This document shows positions 14,789 through 21,517 of a stretch of DNA of 21,517 nt, in pieces. A program made the position numbers and the translations under genes. A model generated the notes under the pieces. That model saw nothing but the letters and a program-made list of their open reading frames with translations, ran no database searches and was not told the DNA's origin. The stretch is taken from positions 1 through 21,517 of the forward strand of contig DEJF01000048.1 of the NCBI GenBank assembly GCA_002353225.1, given 5' to 3'. This stretch comes from Prevotella sp. UBA2755 (GTDB lineage Bacteria > Bacteroidota > Bacteroidia > Bacteroidales > Bacteroidaceae). Positions within the stretch are counted from its first letter, which is position 1, and every line of letters begins with the position of its first letter.

Positions 14789-15810
14789 AGTTGGATGGTG
14801 ACTTGTACGTGATAGATATTATCTTGTAGGGATTGCTCCCAAGTGTAACGGTCTTTGTAAATGAGTTCCAAACGCCGTTTGGTGTTCTCAATACCGATGC
14901 CCGAGCCACTACGGTTCTGCTCGTCTTTCGGGTAGTTAGTGTTCTCGCAGATGAAGGTCAGCAAATGGTCATCGGTGGTCAATGTGATATTGATACGGGA
15001 GTCACGCCCACTGCTGACACCATGCTTGAAGGCATTCTCTATGAGGGAGATGAAGAGCAGGGGAGCGATATCTAATTGGTAGTTGACCATTGATAATTGA
15101 CAATTAATGGTGGTCTTTTCGTTGCAGCGCAGTCGCATCAAGTCGATATAGTTCTGCATGAACTCCACTTCCCCCTTCAACGGTACGGTCTCATGGCGTG
15201 TCTCATACATTGCATAGCGCAGCAGGTCGCTCAGTTGGGCAATAGAGTCCTGTGCCAGGTCAGCGTCAATCTGTACGAGCGATGAGATATTATTCAGGGT
15301 GTTGAAGAGGAAATGGGGGTTCAACTGGTTCTTCAACCATTCCAGTTCCGCCTCTGTATGTTTCTGTTTCTCCTCTCGCAGTTGCCGCTCTAAGTCTTGT
15401 TGCCGCATCAGGTAGCGGATAGTGGTGGCACCCATGATAGCAAGTACCTCTAATAAGATGGATACCACAAGGAAAGAGTAATAGCCTGCCCTCATCCATG
15501 GTGCCAGACTGTTGGTGTCGTAGAAGATATGCGGGGAGTGGGCGATGATCAGTACAATGATATTCGCAATGACAAACCATTTCTTGCGATGGCGCAACAT
15601 CAGGAATGGTGCGAACACATAGAAGTTCAGGAAGTACATGACTAACGAGATGTGTAGCCATGACCAGGTCATCCAAAGTGTCGCGCGTGCCGTCTCCCAG
15701 TTGTAACTGGAGGCATAACCCGTGGCGGCAGGTAGTAGGAATATGAAGGCTGCCACGACCACTTGGATGATAAAGATGTAGATGTCCTTTCTTGTGATAT
15801 GCATTTTCAT
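14785..15810 (-). CDS. LytS/YpdA-type membrane sensor histidine kinase
   Basis: The N-terminus has four hydrophobic helices (roughly 10-35, 50-72, 79-95 and 110-132 from this start), then a coiled coil (RQQDLERQLREEKQKHTEAE). The His_kinase core has LNPHFLFNTLNN (phospho-accepting His near 166), the N-box LIENAFKHG and the G-box GSGIGIENTKRR. It would sense an envelope or membrane signal and phosphorylate the adjacent LytTR regulator. The TTG at 15816 is part of the -7 box and cannot be the start. ATG 15810 would be nearly leaderless and ATG 15804 is an alternative. Residues about 236-248 (NCQLSMVNYQLDI) are encoded by five 7-bp repeats. Confidence 0.9.
   Translation of the reverse strand: MKMHITRKDIYIFIIQVVVAAFIFLLPAATGYASSYNWETARATLWMTWSWLHISLVMYFLNFYVFAPFLMLRHRKKWFVIANIIVLIIAHSPHIFYDTNSLAPWMRAGYYSFLVVSILLEVLAIMGATTIRYLMRQQDLERQLREEKQKHTEAELEWLKNQLNPHFLFNTLNNISSLVQIDADLAQDSIAQLSDLLRYAMYETRHETVPLKGEVEFMQNYIDLMRLRCNEKTTINCQLSMVNYQLDIAPLLFISLIENAFKHGVSSGRDSRINITLTTDDHLLTFICENTNYPKDEQNRSGSGIGIENTKRRLELIYKDRYTWEQSLQDNIYHVQVTIQL
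15073..15107. repeat. Five-unit 7-bp array inside the kinase gene
   Basis: Plus-strand heptamers TAATTGG, TAGTTGA, CCATTGA, TAATTGA and CAATTAA run without gaps. They are translated in frame as the linker before the N-box of the kinase. The same five-unit heptad format occurs in two non-coding spots of this window. Confidence 0.6.
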
Positions 15811-15813
15811 CGG

Positions 15814-15844
15814 CAAATATACGAATTATTTTTGAAACAACAAA
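15814..15844 (-). promoter_or_regulatory. Promoter of the kinase-regulator operon
   Basis: On the minus strand TTTG (15844-15841), 19 nt, then TATATTTG (15821-15814). The box ends 3 nt before ATG 15810, so the mRNA would be leaderless or nearly so. The -33 TTTG sits in the U-tract of the preceding terminator. Confidence 0.65.
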
Positions 15845-15878
15845 ACTCTCCCCGGTGCTTCTATGCAGAGGAGAGAGT
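15834..15878 (-). terminator. Intrinsic terminator after the LTxxQ protein gene
   Basis: On the minus strand ACTCTCTCC (15878-15870) pairs with GGGGAGAGT (15853-15845) over 9 bp with one wobble. The 16-nt loop can add a small TGC/GCA stem. It is followed by TTTTGTTGTTT. It separates the barrel-LTxxQ unit from the kinase operon. Confidence 0.7.
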
Positions 15879-15909
15879 CTTACATATACTTATAGTGTGA
15901 ATCTGTGTC

Positions 15910-16257
15910 TTACTTCGCTTTTTCCTGCATTCTCTCAGCGGTGTTGTTGGCAGTCAGGTTAAAGGTGCTGACGTATTTCTCATACTGTTTCTCATCCAGA
16001 ACCTCCTTCATGGTCTTCATGTGGCGGCTTTTAATTCTCTCCCAAGCCTCTGCTTGTTTGGATTTGTCTTCCATCTTGTTGAAACTGTCCATCATTTTCT
16101 CAAACTGAGAGAAAGCCTGTTTTACGGATTCCACCTGCGACGTGGTCAGTTCCAGATAACTACTCATACGGTCGAAGGTCAGACCATTGTTCTCACTCTG
16201 TGCATAAACACTCATTACCATGCAGCACATCAAGGCTGCGATCATCATCTTTTTCAT
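15910..16257 (-). CDS. Small secreted LTxxQ-motif protein (Spy/CpxP-like)
   Basis: This 115-aa protein has a signal peptide (KKMMIAALMCCMVMSVYAQ) and a mature part that is almost all charged amphipathic helix. It contains one clear LTxxQ motif (LTTSQ, 37-41) and a looser second copy (LDEKQYEKY, 87-95), the arrangement seen in periplasmic Spy/CpxP-type proteins that hold unfolded envelope proteins or damp a sensor kinase. That family assignment rests on a short motif and overall shape, so it is moderate. It follows the OM barrel gene by 32 nt with no promoter between, so it is probably cotranscribed, and it ends at a terminator just before the kinase operon. Confidence 0.75.
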   Translation of the reverse strand: MKKMMIAALMCCMVMSVYAQSENNGLTFDRMSSYLELTTSQVESVKQAFSQFEKMMDSFNKMEDKSKQAEAWERIKSRHMKTMKEVLDEKQYEKYVSTFNLTANNTAERMQEKAK

Positions 16258-16289
16258 ATTCGTTTGGTTTTAGTTTGTAAATATTGTTA

Positions 16290-18764
16290 TTATTGTTGTC
16301 CCATCTGGGCATTATTAATGGTCTCACTCTGACTCTGATGCTCGATGTAGTCGTTCTCTACACGGCTCTGGTGCTGGCGGAACTGTTTCTTCGTATTACC
16401 GAAGTTGTAGGCGATGCTGAAGGAGATACTCTGCATAGGCACCTTGATTTGCATGTGGTTGGTAAAGTCTTTGCCGTGGGAGTAACTCTCGATATTCAGT
16501 TTGCCACCGTTGCCAAGTCCTGTCAAGGCTGATAGGGTGAGTGTCAACTTATCGTTGAAGAGCGTCTTGGAGATATTTGCTGTCAGCATATTGAAACCGC
16601 TGCTCCATCCTTGCAGGTTATATCTCTTGGTAGAGGTAATCAGATAGGCACCGAGTTTGAAGTTGGCAGGCAGTGTCTGCTGGAGTCCCAGCATCGCATT
16701 GGCATGCCAGCCATTGTTTTTTAGATCGAGTGCCTTAGAACGCATATCGCTATAGTCTACACCGCCATTGAGGAAAAGACGTGTGTTCTTATGCAACAGC
16801 CAGTTGGCATAGACGTTGAGGCTGGTCACATGGTTCTTGGCAGTGTTGTCGTAGGTGGTGTTCAGCAGGTTGTCATCATCATAGAACGAGAACTGTTCGA
16901 TGGCGTTGTCCGTGAAACTATGACGCAGGTTGACATTCAACATCAGTTTCGAGGAGAAGGTGTTGAACACCAGTCCGATATTGTGTGACTTCTCAGTGTC
17001 TAAATCGGGATTACCATAAGTGAGTGCTGTGGGGTTAGAACGGTCAACGTAAGGATTCAGGTAACTGATACCAGGGCGTGAGATACGCATGTTGTAGGTC
17101 AGTCCGATATTCGTGGTAGGTGCGAAATTGTATGTCAGACTTGCTGATGGCACCAGATTGCCATAGTTGGTCTTGAAGTCCTCGCCACTGCCCAGATGAT
17201 AGTCTACATCCTGCCAGGTCTGCTCATAACGCACACCAGCCTTGGCTCCCCATTTGCCAAACTTGCTGACGAACTCCGCATAGCCGGCAAGGATACTGTT
17301 GTTATAGTCGTATTCAGAACTGAGGTCCTCCGCATAGACATCGGCAAGGTAGTATTTGGCGTCAGATGTCGCTTTACGATGACTGAACTTCAAACCGGCG
17401 TTCAGGGTGTTGTTCTTACCCAATGGCGTGGTGTAGTCTGCCTGGAAGATATGGTCTGTGGTACGCTCCTCATTATCAGAATAGCGATCGGTCAAGTCCA
17501 TCCATGTGGTCTGTGCATTGGTCAGGTCAAACTTATTGTCCATCTTATTATTGGTGGGCGCATAGGTCAACTGGTAAGTCAGTGTCAGACTGCTGGTACG
17601 CTCCTTATTGAGGAAACGCTGATAGTCAAGGCTACCGTTGAAAGAGGTACGACTCATCTTCATAAAAGTATTCGTCCCGTAAGAATAGCCGTTGCCATAG
17701 ATACCGCCTCCCATATTGGTTGTGCTATAACCGTCGTTCTTCACACGGAAAGAGGTGATGCCTGCTGTCAAACCTAAGGTGCTCATAGAGTCCACCTCGT
17801 AACTCAAGGAGAGGTTACCCATCGTGAAAGGAGTCTTGGGCTTGGAACTCGAAGTGGTAGTCATCGTGGATGATATAGCACCTATCTGCTCACGCTCCAT
17901 CGTCGTTTCTGTCGTACCGGGATTTGAGTGGTTATACATGGCATTGGCACTGTATGTCAACTTTCCTTTCTGACCACTGATAAAGGCACTACCGCCCCAA
18001 CTCTTGTTGCCGACCTGTGCACGGATATTACCATTGTAACCGTCCATGCTTCCACCTCCCATAGCAGCGGCAGCCTCTTTGTTCATGACGATATTCAGGA
18101 CACCGGCACCGCCCTCTGCGTCATACTTGGCACCAGGGTTAGTGACCACCTCAATGCTCTTCACCATCGAGGCAGGCATTGCCTTGAATACCTGACTGGG
18201 GGCTGACGACATCATCATATTGGGCTTGCCGTCCACATAGACCTTGAAGGAACTAGAACCATTGACTGAGATATTGTCTTCGCCGTCTACCGTCACCATA
18301 GGTACCTTGCGTAACATATCCAGAACAGTGGAAGCCTTGGAGTCGGCATCCTCCTGTACGTTATACGACATCTTGTCGACCTCCATCTTAACCAAGGGCT
18401 TCTGGGCGATAATCTCCACACCCTTCAGCATCTGGGCATCCTCGCTGATGAGAATGGTACCGAGGTCGATCTTCTGCTCCTTGCCTAAGGTTACCTGCCG
18501 AACAACATCACGCTTGCCGACACTGCTCAGTTGTACGATATGTTTTCCGCTGCCACTGACTTCCTGACGGAAACGACCCTCCAGATCGGTCAGTCCCATA
18601 GTGACGGGTTTCTGCTGTTTGCCAGCCTTGAAGATACGAACGGTGGCGTATGGCTCAGCCTCCTGAAGGGTAGAGTCAACGAGTACACCTGTGATCACTG
18701 TTTTCTGAGCCATTGCCATGGTGGCGATGAGACTCATCATGATGGTGAAGATTGCTTTTCTCAT
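16290..18764 (-). CDS. Outer-membrane beta-barrel protein with carboxypeptidase-like and plug domains
   Basis: This 824-aa protein has a signal peptide (RKAIFTIMMSLIATMAMAQ), a CarboxypepD_reg-like beta domain (about 22-110), a TonB-receptor-style plug (about 115-230: MSYNV, LRKVPMVTVDG, VYVDGKPN, IEVVTNPGAKYDAEGGAGVLNIVMNK) and a long barrel that ends with SFSIAYNFGN. A polar 32-residue tail rich in Gln follows the last strand. The architecture fits the Bacteroidetes outer membrane beta-barrel family (PF14905-like); cargo is unknown and there is no SusD partner nearby. ATG 18764 is chosen because the longer frame starts upstream of the -7 box. It is likely controlled from 18797-18864, possibly by the LytTR regulator downstream. 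Confidence 0.88.
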   Translation of the reverse strand: MRKAIFTIMMSLIATMAMAQKTVITGVLVDSTLQEAEPYATVRIFKAGKQQKPVTMGLTDLEGRFRQEVSGSGKHIVQLSSVGKRDVVRQVTLGKEQKIDLGTILISEDAQMLKGVEIIAQKPLVKMEVDKMSYNVQEDADSKASTVLDMLRKVPMVTVDGEDNISVNGSSSFKVYVDGKPNMMMSSAPSQVFKAMPASMVKSIEVVTNPGAKYDAEGGAGVLNIVMNKEAAAAMGGGSMDGYNGNIRAQVGNKSWGGSAFISGQKGKLTYSANAMYNHSNPGTTETTMEREQIGAISSTMTTTSSSKPKTPFTMGNLSLSYEVDSMSTLGLTAGITSFRVKNDGYSTTNMGGGIYGNGYSYGTNTFMKMSRTSFNGSLDYQRFLNKERTSSLTLTYQLTYAPTNNKMDNKFDLTNAQTTWMDLTDRYSDNEERTTDHIFQADYTTPLGKNNTLNAGLKFSHRKATSDAKYYLADVYAEDLSSEYDYNNSILAGYAEFVSKFGKWGAKAGVRYEQTWQDVDYHLGSGEDFKTNYGNLVPSASLTYNFAPTTNIGLTYNMRISRPGISYLNPYVDRSNPTALTYGNPDLDTEKSHNIGLVFNTFSSKLMLNVNLRHSFTDNAIEQFSFYDDDNLLNTTYDNTAKNHVTSLNVYANWLLHKNTRLFLNGGVDYSDMRSKALDLKNNGWHANAMLGLQQTLPANFKLGAYLITSTKRYNLQGWSSGFNMLTANISKTLFNDKLTLTLSALTGLGNGGKLNIESYSHGKDFTNHMQIKVPMQSISFSIAYNFGNTKKQFRQHQSRVENDYIEHQSQSETINNAQMGQQ

Positions 18765-18796
18765 ATTCTTTTTCGTTTTTGTTCTTATTTCTGACG

Positions 18797-18828
18797 CAAA
18801 GGTATACCAAATAACTACACGCACCAAA
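18797..18828 (-). promoter_or_regulatory. Promoter of the OM barrel gene
   Basis: On the minus strand TTTG (18828-18825) is followed after exactly 20 nt by TACCTTTG (18804-18797), a full Bacteroidetes promoter about 33 nt upstream of the ATG. Confidence 0.7.
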
Positions 18829-18831
18829 TGC

Positions 18832-18864
18832 CTTTCGACGAAATAGCCCCCGTCTTTCGACGAA
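18832..18864. promoter_or_regulatory. Twin activator site, 22-bp spaced direct repeats
   Basis: CTTTCGACGAA occurs at 18832-18842 and again at 18854-18864, identical over 11 bp with 22-bp spacing. The nearer copy ends 3 bp upstream of the -33 box of the barrel promoter. Two head-to-tail sites two helical turns apart, next to the -33 box, are the usual arrangement for activation by LytTR dimers, and the only LytTR gene in the window lies about 3.4 kb away, downstream of the barrel unit. Confidence 0.6.
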
Positions 18865-18873
18865 TAATAAAAA

Positions 18874-18908
18874 ACTATAAACTTTAAACTCTAAACTCTA
18901 AACTTTTT
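18874..18908. repeat. Five-unit 7-bp array upstream of mutY
   Basis: Heptamers ACTATAA, ACTTTAA, ACTCTAA, ACTCTAA and ACTTTTT run without gaps just before the mutY -7 box. The array occupies the place where a -33 element would be expected, and no TTTG is found there. Confidence 0.7.
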
Positions 18909-18910
18909 AT

Positions 18911-18918
18911 TACCTTTG
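18911..18918 (+). promoter_or_regulatory. -7 box of the mutY promoter
   Basis: TACCTTTG ends 8 nt before the mutY ATG, predicting a leader of only a few nucleotides. No -33 TTG is seen at the usual distance, because the heptamer array lies there. Confidence 0.5.
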
Positions 18919-18926
18919 CCAACGAT

Positions 18927-19940
18927 ATGAGTTTTACCACGACGATATTGCATTGGTTTCAGGAGAATGGACGTGCCCTTCCTTGGCGGGAGACACGTGA
19001 CCCGTATGCGATATGGTTGTCGGAAATCATCTTACAGCAAACCCGTATAGACCAAGGACTTCCTTATTGGGAGCGTTTCATGCAACGATGGCATACCGTG
19101 GAGGAACTTGCCGCCGCATCAGAGGACGAGGTGTTGCGTGAGTGGCAGGGACTGGGCTATTATAGTCGTGCCCGTAACCTGCACCATGCGGCAAAACAGG
19201 TTGTGGAGATGGGAGAATTTCCCCAGACGTTGGAGGGAATCAAGAGTCTGAAGGGGGTGGGAGATTATACCGCAGCCGCCATCGGCTCCATCGCCTTCGA
19301 CTTACCAGCGGCAGTCGTTGATGGAAATGTCTATCGGGTACTGGCTCGGCATTATGGGATAGCGACTCCAATCAATACCACAGAGGGTAAGAAAGAGTTT
19401 ACTGCTTTGGCGCAGGAACTATTGCTCCCCGCCCTTAACAGGGATGGGTTAGGGGCAGGTCTCTTCAATCAGGCAATGATGGATTTTGGTGCTATCCAGT
19501 GTACGCCCTCCAACCCATTATGTACTTCCTGCCCCTTACAGGAAACCTGTATAGCCTTGCGAGAGGGGAGGATTGAGGAATTGCCTGTGAAGCAGAAGAC
19601 GTTGAAGATCAAAGAGCGTCACCTGACTTATATATATATAAGGTATAAGGGGGAGACGGCTATCCATCGTCGTCCTGCTGGAGATATCTGGCAGGGACTG
19701 TATGAGCCTTGGCTGACAGATACTGTTCCGTCTGGTGCGGTATTACTGCGAAAAGACGTGAAGCACGTGCTGACGCATCGTGTCCTCTATGCCGATTTTT
19801 ATTTATGGGAACCTGCGGAAAGACCGTTATTACCAGATGATTATATCTGGATACAGGAGGCGGATATCAATCAATATGGTATTCCGCGGTTGATAGAGAT
19901 ACTATTAAAAGAACTAGACAGATCATATGGAAAAGATTAA
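18927..19940 (+). CDS. mutY: A/G-specific adenine DNA glycosylase
   Basis: This 337-aa base-excision enzyme removes adenine mispaired with 8-oxoguanine. Seen are the catalytic glutamate in LSEIILQQT (E33), the helix-hairpin-helix SLKGVGDYTAAAIG, the catalytic aspartate in VDGNVYRVLAR (D132), and the 4Fe-4S cluster cysteines C192, C199, C202 and C208 (C-x6-C-x2-C-x5-C). A C-terminal NUDIX-like domain (about 230-330) that reads 8-oxoG is present. A run of alternating TA (about 19629-19640) within that domain encodes YIYI. The gene heads a run with purN, which starts 14 bp before the mutY stop. Confidence 0.95.
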   Translation: MSFTTTILHWFQENGRALPWRETRDPYAIWLSEIILQQTRIDQGLPYWERFMQRWHTVEELAAASEDEVLREWQGLGYYSRARNLHHAAKQVVEMGEFPQTLEGIKSLKGVGDYTAAAIGSIAFDLPAAVVDGNVYRVLARHYGIATPINTTEGKKEFTALAQELLLPALNRDGLGAGLFNQAMMDFGAIQCTPSNPLCTSCPLQETCIALREGRIEELPVKQKTLKIKERHLTYIYIRYKGETAIHRRPAGDIWQGLYEPWLTDTVPSGAVLLRKDVKHVLTHRVLYADFYLWEPAERPLLPDDYIWIQEADINQYGIPRLIEILLKELDRSYGKD

Positions 19941-20508
19941 CATTGCCATCTTTGTTTCAGGAAACGGTTCTAATTGTGAGAACCTGATTAAGTATTTTAC
20001 ACCATCAGAGCACTATCGTTGTGCCTTGGTGGTCTGCAATAAACCAGAGGCTTACGCCTTGACCCGTGCGGAACGTTTAGGTGTTCCTACGGCAGTCACT
20101 CCGAAGCCGCAGTTGAATGACGAGACGGTGATGATGCCGTTACTTCGTCAATATGATATCCAGTTTATCGTGTTGGCTGGTTTCCTGCCACTCGTTCCTA
20201 ACTTCTTGATAGACGCTTACCCTCGTCGTATCATCAATATCCATCCAGCGCTACTTCCTAAATACGGAGGAAAGGGCATGTGGGGACACCATGTGCATGA
20301 GGCGGTGAAAGCGGCTGGTGAGACAGAGACGGGAATGACCGTCCATTGGGTAACCCCCGTTTGTGACTCAGGTGAGATGATTGCCCAATACAAGGTGGCT
20401 CTCTCTCCTGACGATACGGCAGATGATATCGCAGAGAAAGAGCATCAGTTGGAGATGACGTATTTCCCGAAAGTAGTGGAACAGGTGCTTAACGAAACGT
20501 TCTTTTAG
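19927..20508 (+). CDS. purN: Phosphoribosylglycinamide formyltransferase
   Basis: This 193-aa enzyme of purine synthesis transfers a formyl group from 10-formyl-THF to GAR. The N-terminal phosphate-binding loop FVSGNGSNCENL and the catalytic triad are present: N104 and H106 in INIHPALLP, and D147 in VCDSGEMI. The HPALLPKYGGKGMWG loop is the substrate-binding signature. Length and start are canonical. It overlaps mutY by 14 bp and is followed by a 30-nt spacer made almost entirely of 7-bp repeats before yraN. Its use of folate C1 units is a functional link to the gcv operon, though the two are not cotranscribed. Confidence 0.94.
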   Translation: MEKINIAIFVSGNGSNCENLIKYFTPSEHYRCALVVCNKPEAYALTRAERLGVPTAVTPKPQLNDETVMMPLLRQYDIQFIVLAGFLPLVPNFLIDAYPRRIINIHPALLPKYGGKGMWGHHVHEAVKAAGETETGMTVHWVTPVCDSGEMIAQYKVALSPDDTADDIAEKEHQLEMTYFPKVVEQVLNETFF

Positions 20509-20541
20509 TTCATAATTCATAGTTCATAATTCATAGTTATG
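20507..20541. repeat. Five-unit 7-bp array abutting the yraN start codon
   Basis: AGTTCAT, AATTCAT, AGTTCAT, AATTCAT, then AGTTATG, whose last three bases are the yraN start codon. The array runs from the purN stop directly into the start of yraN, leaving no Shine-Dalgarno site. Confidence 0.75.
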
Positions 20542-20892
20542 GCAGAGCATAATGATTTAGGAAGATGGGGTGAGCAGATGGCAGCGGAATATCTGCAGCA
20601 TAAAGGCTACCAGATTATAGAGCGTGACTGGAAGAGTGGTCATCGTGACTTGGATATCATCGCTTTGGATGGTGATACCGTAGTCTTTGTCGAGGTGAAG
20701 ACGCGTAGTAACCGTATGTTCACTGACCCTGTCGATGCAGTGGGTTATCAGAAAATCCGTAACCTCCAGATAGCAGCCAATCATTATGTGAAATACCGTC
20801 AGATAGATGGTGACATCCGCTTTGATATCGTTAGTGTCGTAGGCTCGGTAGGAGAGGAACCTGAGATAGAGCATATCGTGGATGCCTTCTGA
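20539..20892 (+). CDS. yraN: YraN/UPF0102 family endonuclease-like protein
   Basis: This 117-aa protein has the conserved N-terminal GRWGEQMAAEYL and a restriction-endonuclease-like core: GHRDLDIIA (D39) and VVFVEVKTR (E52, K54), a PD-(D/E)xK-type arrangement. The family is widespread, often near rnhB or DNA-repair genes, and its role is poorly defined; a nuclease or structure-specific DNA-binding function is inferred from the fold. Here it follows purN by 30 nt. A strong bidirectional terminator starts 2 nt after its stop. Confidence 0.9.
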   Translation: MAEHNDLGRWGEQMAAEYLQHKGYQIIERDWKSGHRDLDIIALDGDTVVFVEVKTRSNRMFTDPVDAVGYQKIRNLQIAANHYVKYRQIDGDIRFDIVSVVGSVGEEPEIEHIVDAF

Positions 20893-20893
20893 G

Positions 20894-20939
20894 AAAACAA
20901 GAATCCGATGAGTCAGACGACCCATCGGATTCTTGTTTT
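20894..20939. terminator. Bidirectional terminator between yraN and acyl-CoA dehydrogenase
   Basis: A perfect 17-bp stem (20894-20910 with 20923-20939) encloses a 12-nt loop. The outer arms are AAAACAAG and CTTGTTTT, so a U-tract follows the stem on both strands. It ends both convergent transcripts. Confidence 0.9.
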
Positions 20940-20953
20940 ATAGTGTTGTTGTC

Positions 20954-21517
20954 TTATGCTTCCTCTTGCTCACTCGTAGCCTTAAAGCAGTCGAGGTCCT
21001 CCACCTTGAAGTTCTTGATGTAGGCAGACTTACCACATACATCCTCCTCGGTCATGCGGACATAGACATTGGCAGACTTCTCGAACAACTCAGGAGCCTT
21101 GGCGGCATCACGGATAATCAGCAGTGACATTACGAGTTCTGCGGTCATGTCATACAGACGACGGGCAAGGAAGTCGAAAGCATCCTGATTGTCCAGACTC
21201 TTAGCATAGTTCAGTGCGTCCTCGTAGATGGGGAGCAACTTCTCTACACGAGCCTTGAGGGCTGCTATGCTTGTTGATGTGTCACAGCAACATGTGGCAA
21301 GCATATCCTTGATGTTCTGTAGCATGGTACCGTTAGAGATGTAACGGATGGCTGCTACAACCTGCAACTGGGTGGTACCCTCATAGATAGAGAAGATACG
21401 GGCATCACGGAACAGACGCTGGCTCTTGTACTCCATAATGAAACCTGAACCACCATGGATGCTGATAGCATCATAGGCGTTCTGGTTGGCATACTCTGAG
21501 TTCATACCCTTGGCCAG
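20954..21517 (-). CDS. Acyl-CoA dehydrogenase, C-terminal part (5' end outside window)
   Basis: The minus-strand frame is open to the window edge; the first visible codons read LAKGMNSEYANQNAYDAIS, so the internal ATG at 21505 is not the real start. The 188 visible residues contain the FAD/substrate-region signature HGGSGFIMEY and FRDARIFSIYEGTTQLQV, which are typical of acyl-CoA dehydrogenases. A helical C-terminal extension of about 120 residues follows (as in PF12806-type bacterial enzymes), ending in EQEEA. It would oxidise an acyl-CoA to the enoyl-CoA and donate electrons to ETF. Substrate and partner genes are outside the window. Confidence 0.9.
   Translation of the reverse strand: MAKGMNSEYANQNAYDAISIHGGSGFIMEYKSQRLFRDARIFSIYEGTTQLQVVAAIRYISNGTMLQNIKDMLATCCCDTSTSIAALKARVEKLLPIYEDALNYAKSLDNQDAFDFLARRLYDMTAELVMSLLIIRDAAKAPELFEKSANVYVRMTEEDVCGKSAYIKNFKVEDLDCFKATSEQEEA

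Noticed and set aside
16258..16289. Possible separate promoter for the LTxxQ protein gene
   Set aside because: The 32-nt gap contains no TAnnTTTG box on the minus strand, so cotranscription with the barrel gene is the simpler reading.
17196..17777. 193-aa plus-strand frame opposite the barrel gene
   Set aside because: Shadow frame; the barrel protein reads continuously with signal peptide, plug and terminal strand on the other side.
19627..19642. Palindromic TA run (CTTATATATATATAAG) in mutY
   Set aside because: It lies within conserved coding sequence of the C-terminal domain and reads as ordinary codons for TYIYIR; no sign of a regulatory or phase-variable role beyond simple-repeat content.

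Overview
The window looks like chromosomal DNA of a Bacteroidales bacterium, most probably Prevotella or a close relative. Promoters match the Bacteroidetes pattern (TTTG about 19-20 nt upstream of TAnnTTTG), genes mostly lack strong Shine-Dalgarno sites, and proteins such as the LytTR/LytS-type pair, the OMP_b-brl-type barrel and the membrane-bound AraC regulator are typical of that phylum. The genus is inferred from memory of similar proteins, not from a search. The window is almost fully coding. I see no tRNA, rRNA, CRISPR array, transposase or phage gene.

Layout: (1) 1-287 holds a terminator and a doubtful micro-ORF. (2) 288-3335 holds a membrane-anchored AraC-type regulator (-) divergent from a Fur-family regulator (+), which is followed closely by a secreted GH28 glycosidase. 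The shared promoter region is a nearly perfect two-fold symmetric element. (3) 3304-9839 (-) is one operon, lplA-gcvT-gcvH-gcvPA-gcvPB-lpdA: a whole glycine cleavage system with its lipoate ligase and its E3 subunit, with P-protein split into two genes. (4) 10164-14081 (+) is nadB, a PBP4-type carboxypeptidase and an MscS-family channel, read from two tandem promoters lying in an imperfect direct repeat. (5) 14060-18764 (-) holds a LytTR response regulator with its LytS-type kinase, and upstream of them an outer-membrane barrel protein plus a small secreted LTxxQ-motif protein. (6) 18927-20892 (+) holds mutY, purN and yraN. (7) The end of an acyl-CoA dehydrogenase (-) runs off the right edge, separated from yraN by a strong bidirectional terminator.

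The most interesting part is region 5. A kinase/LytTR pair, an LTxxQ-like periplasmic protein and an OM barrel sit together. Immediately upstream of the barrel promoter lie two identical 11-bp sites exactly 22 bp apart, the geometry expected for a LytTR-type dimer. I read this as a candidate envelope-sensing circuit. Other structures worth a look are three arrays of exactly five 7-bp units (one of them translated inside the kinase), reiterated 14-mers in the gcv operon spacers, two convergent gene pairs with overlapping 3' ends, and a terminator whose U-tract doubles as the next promoter's -33 box.
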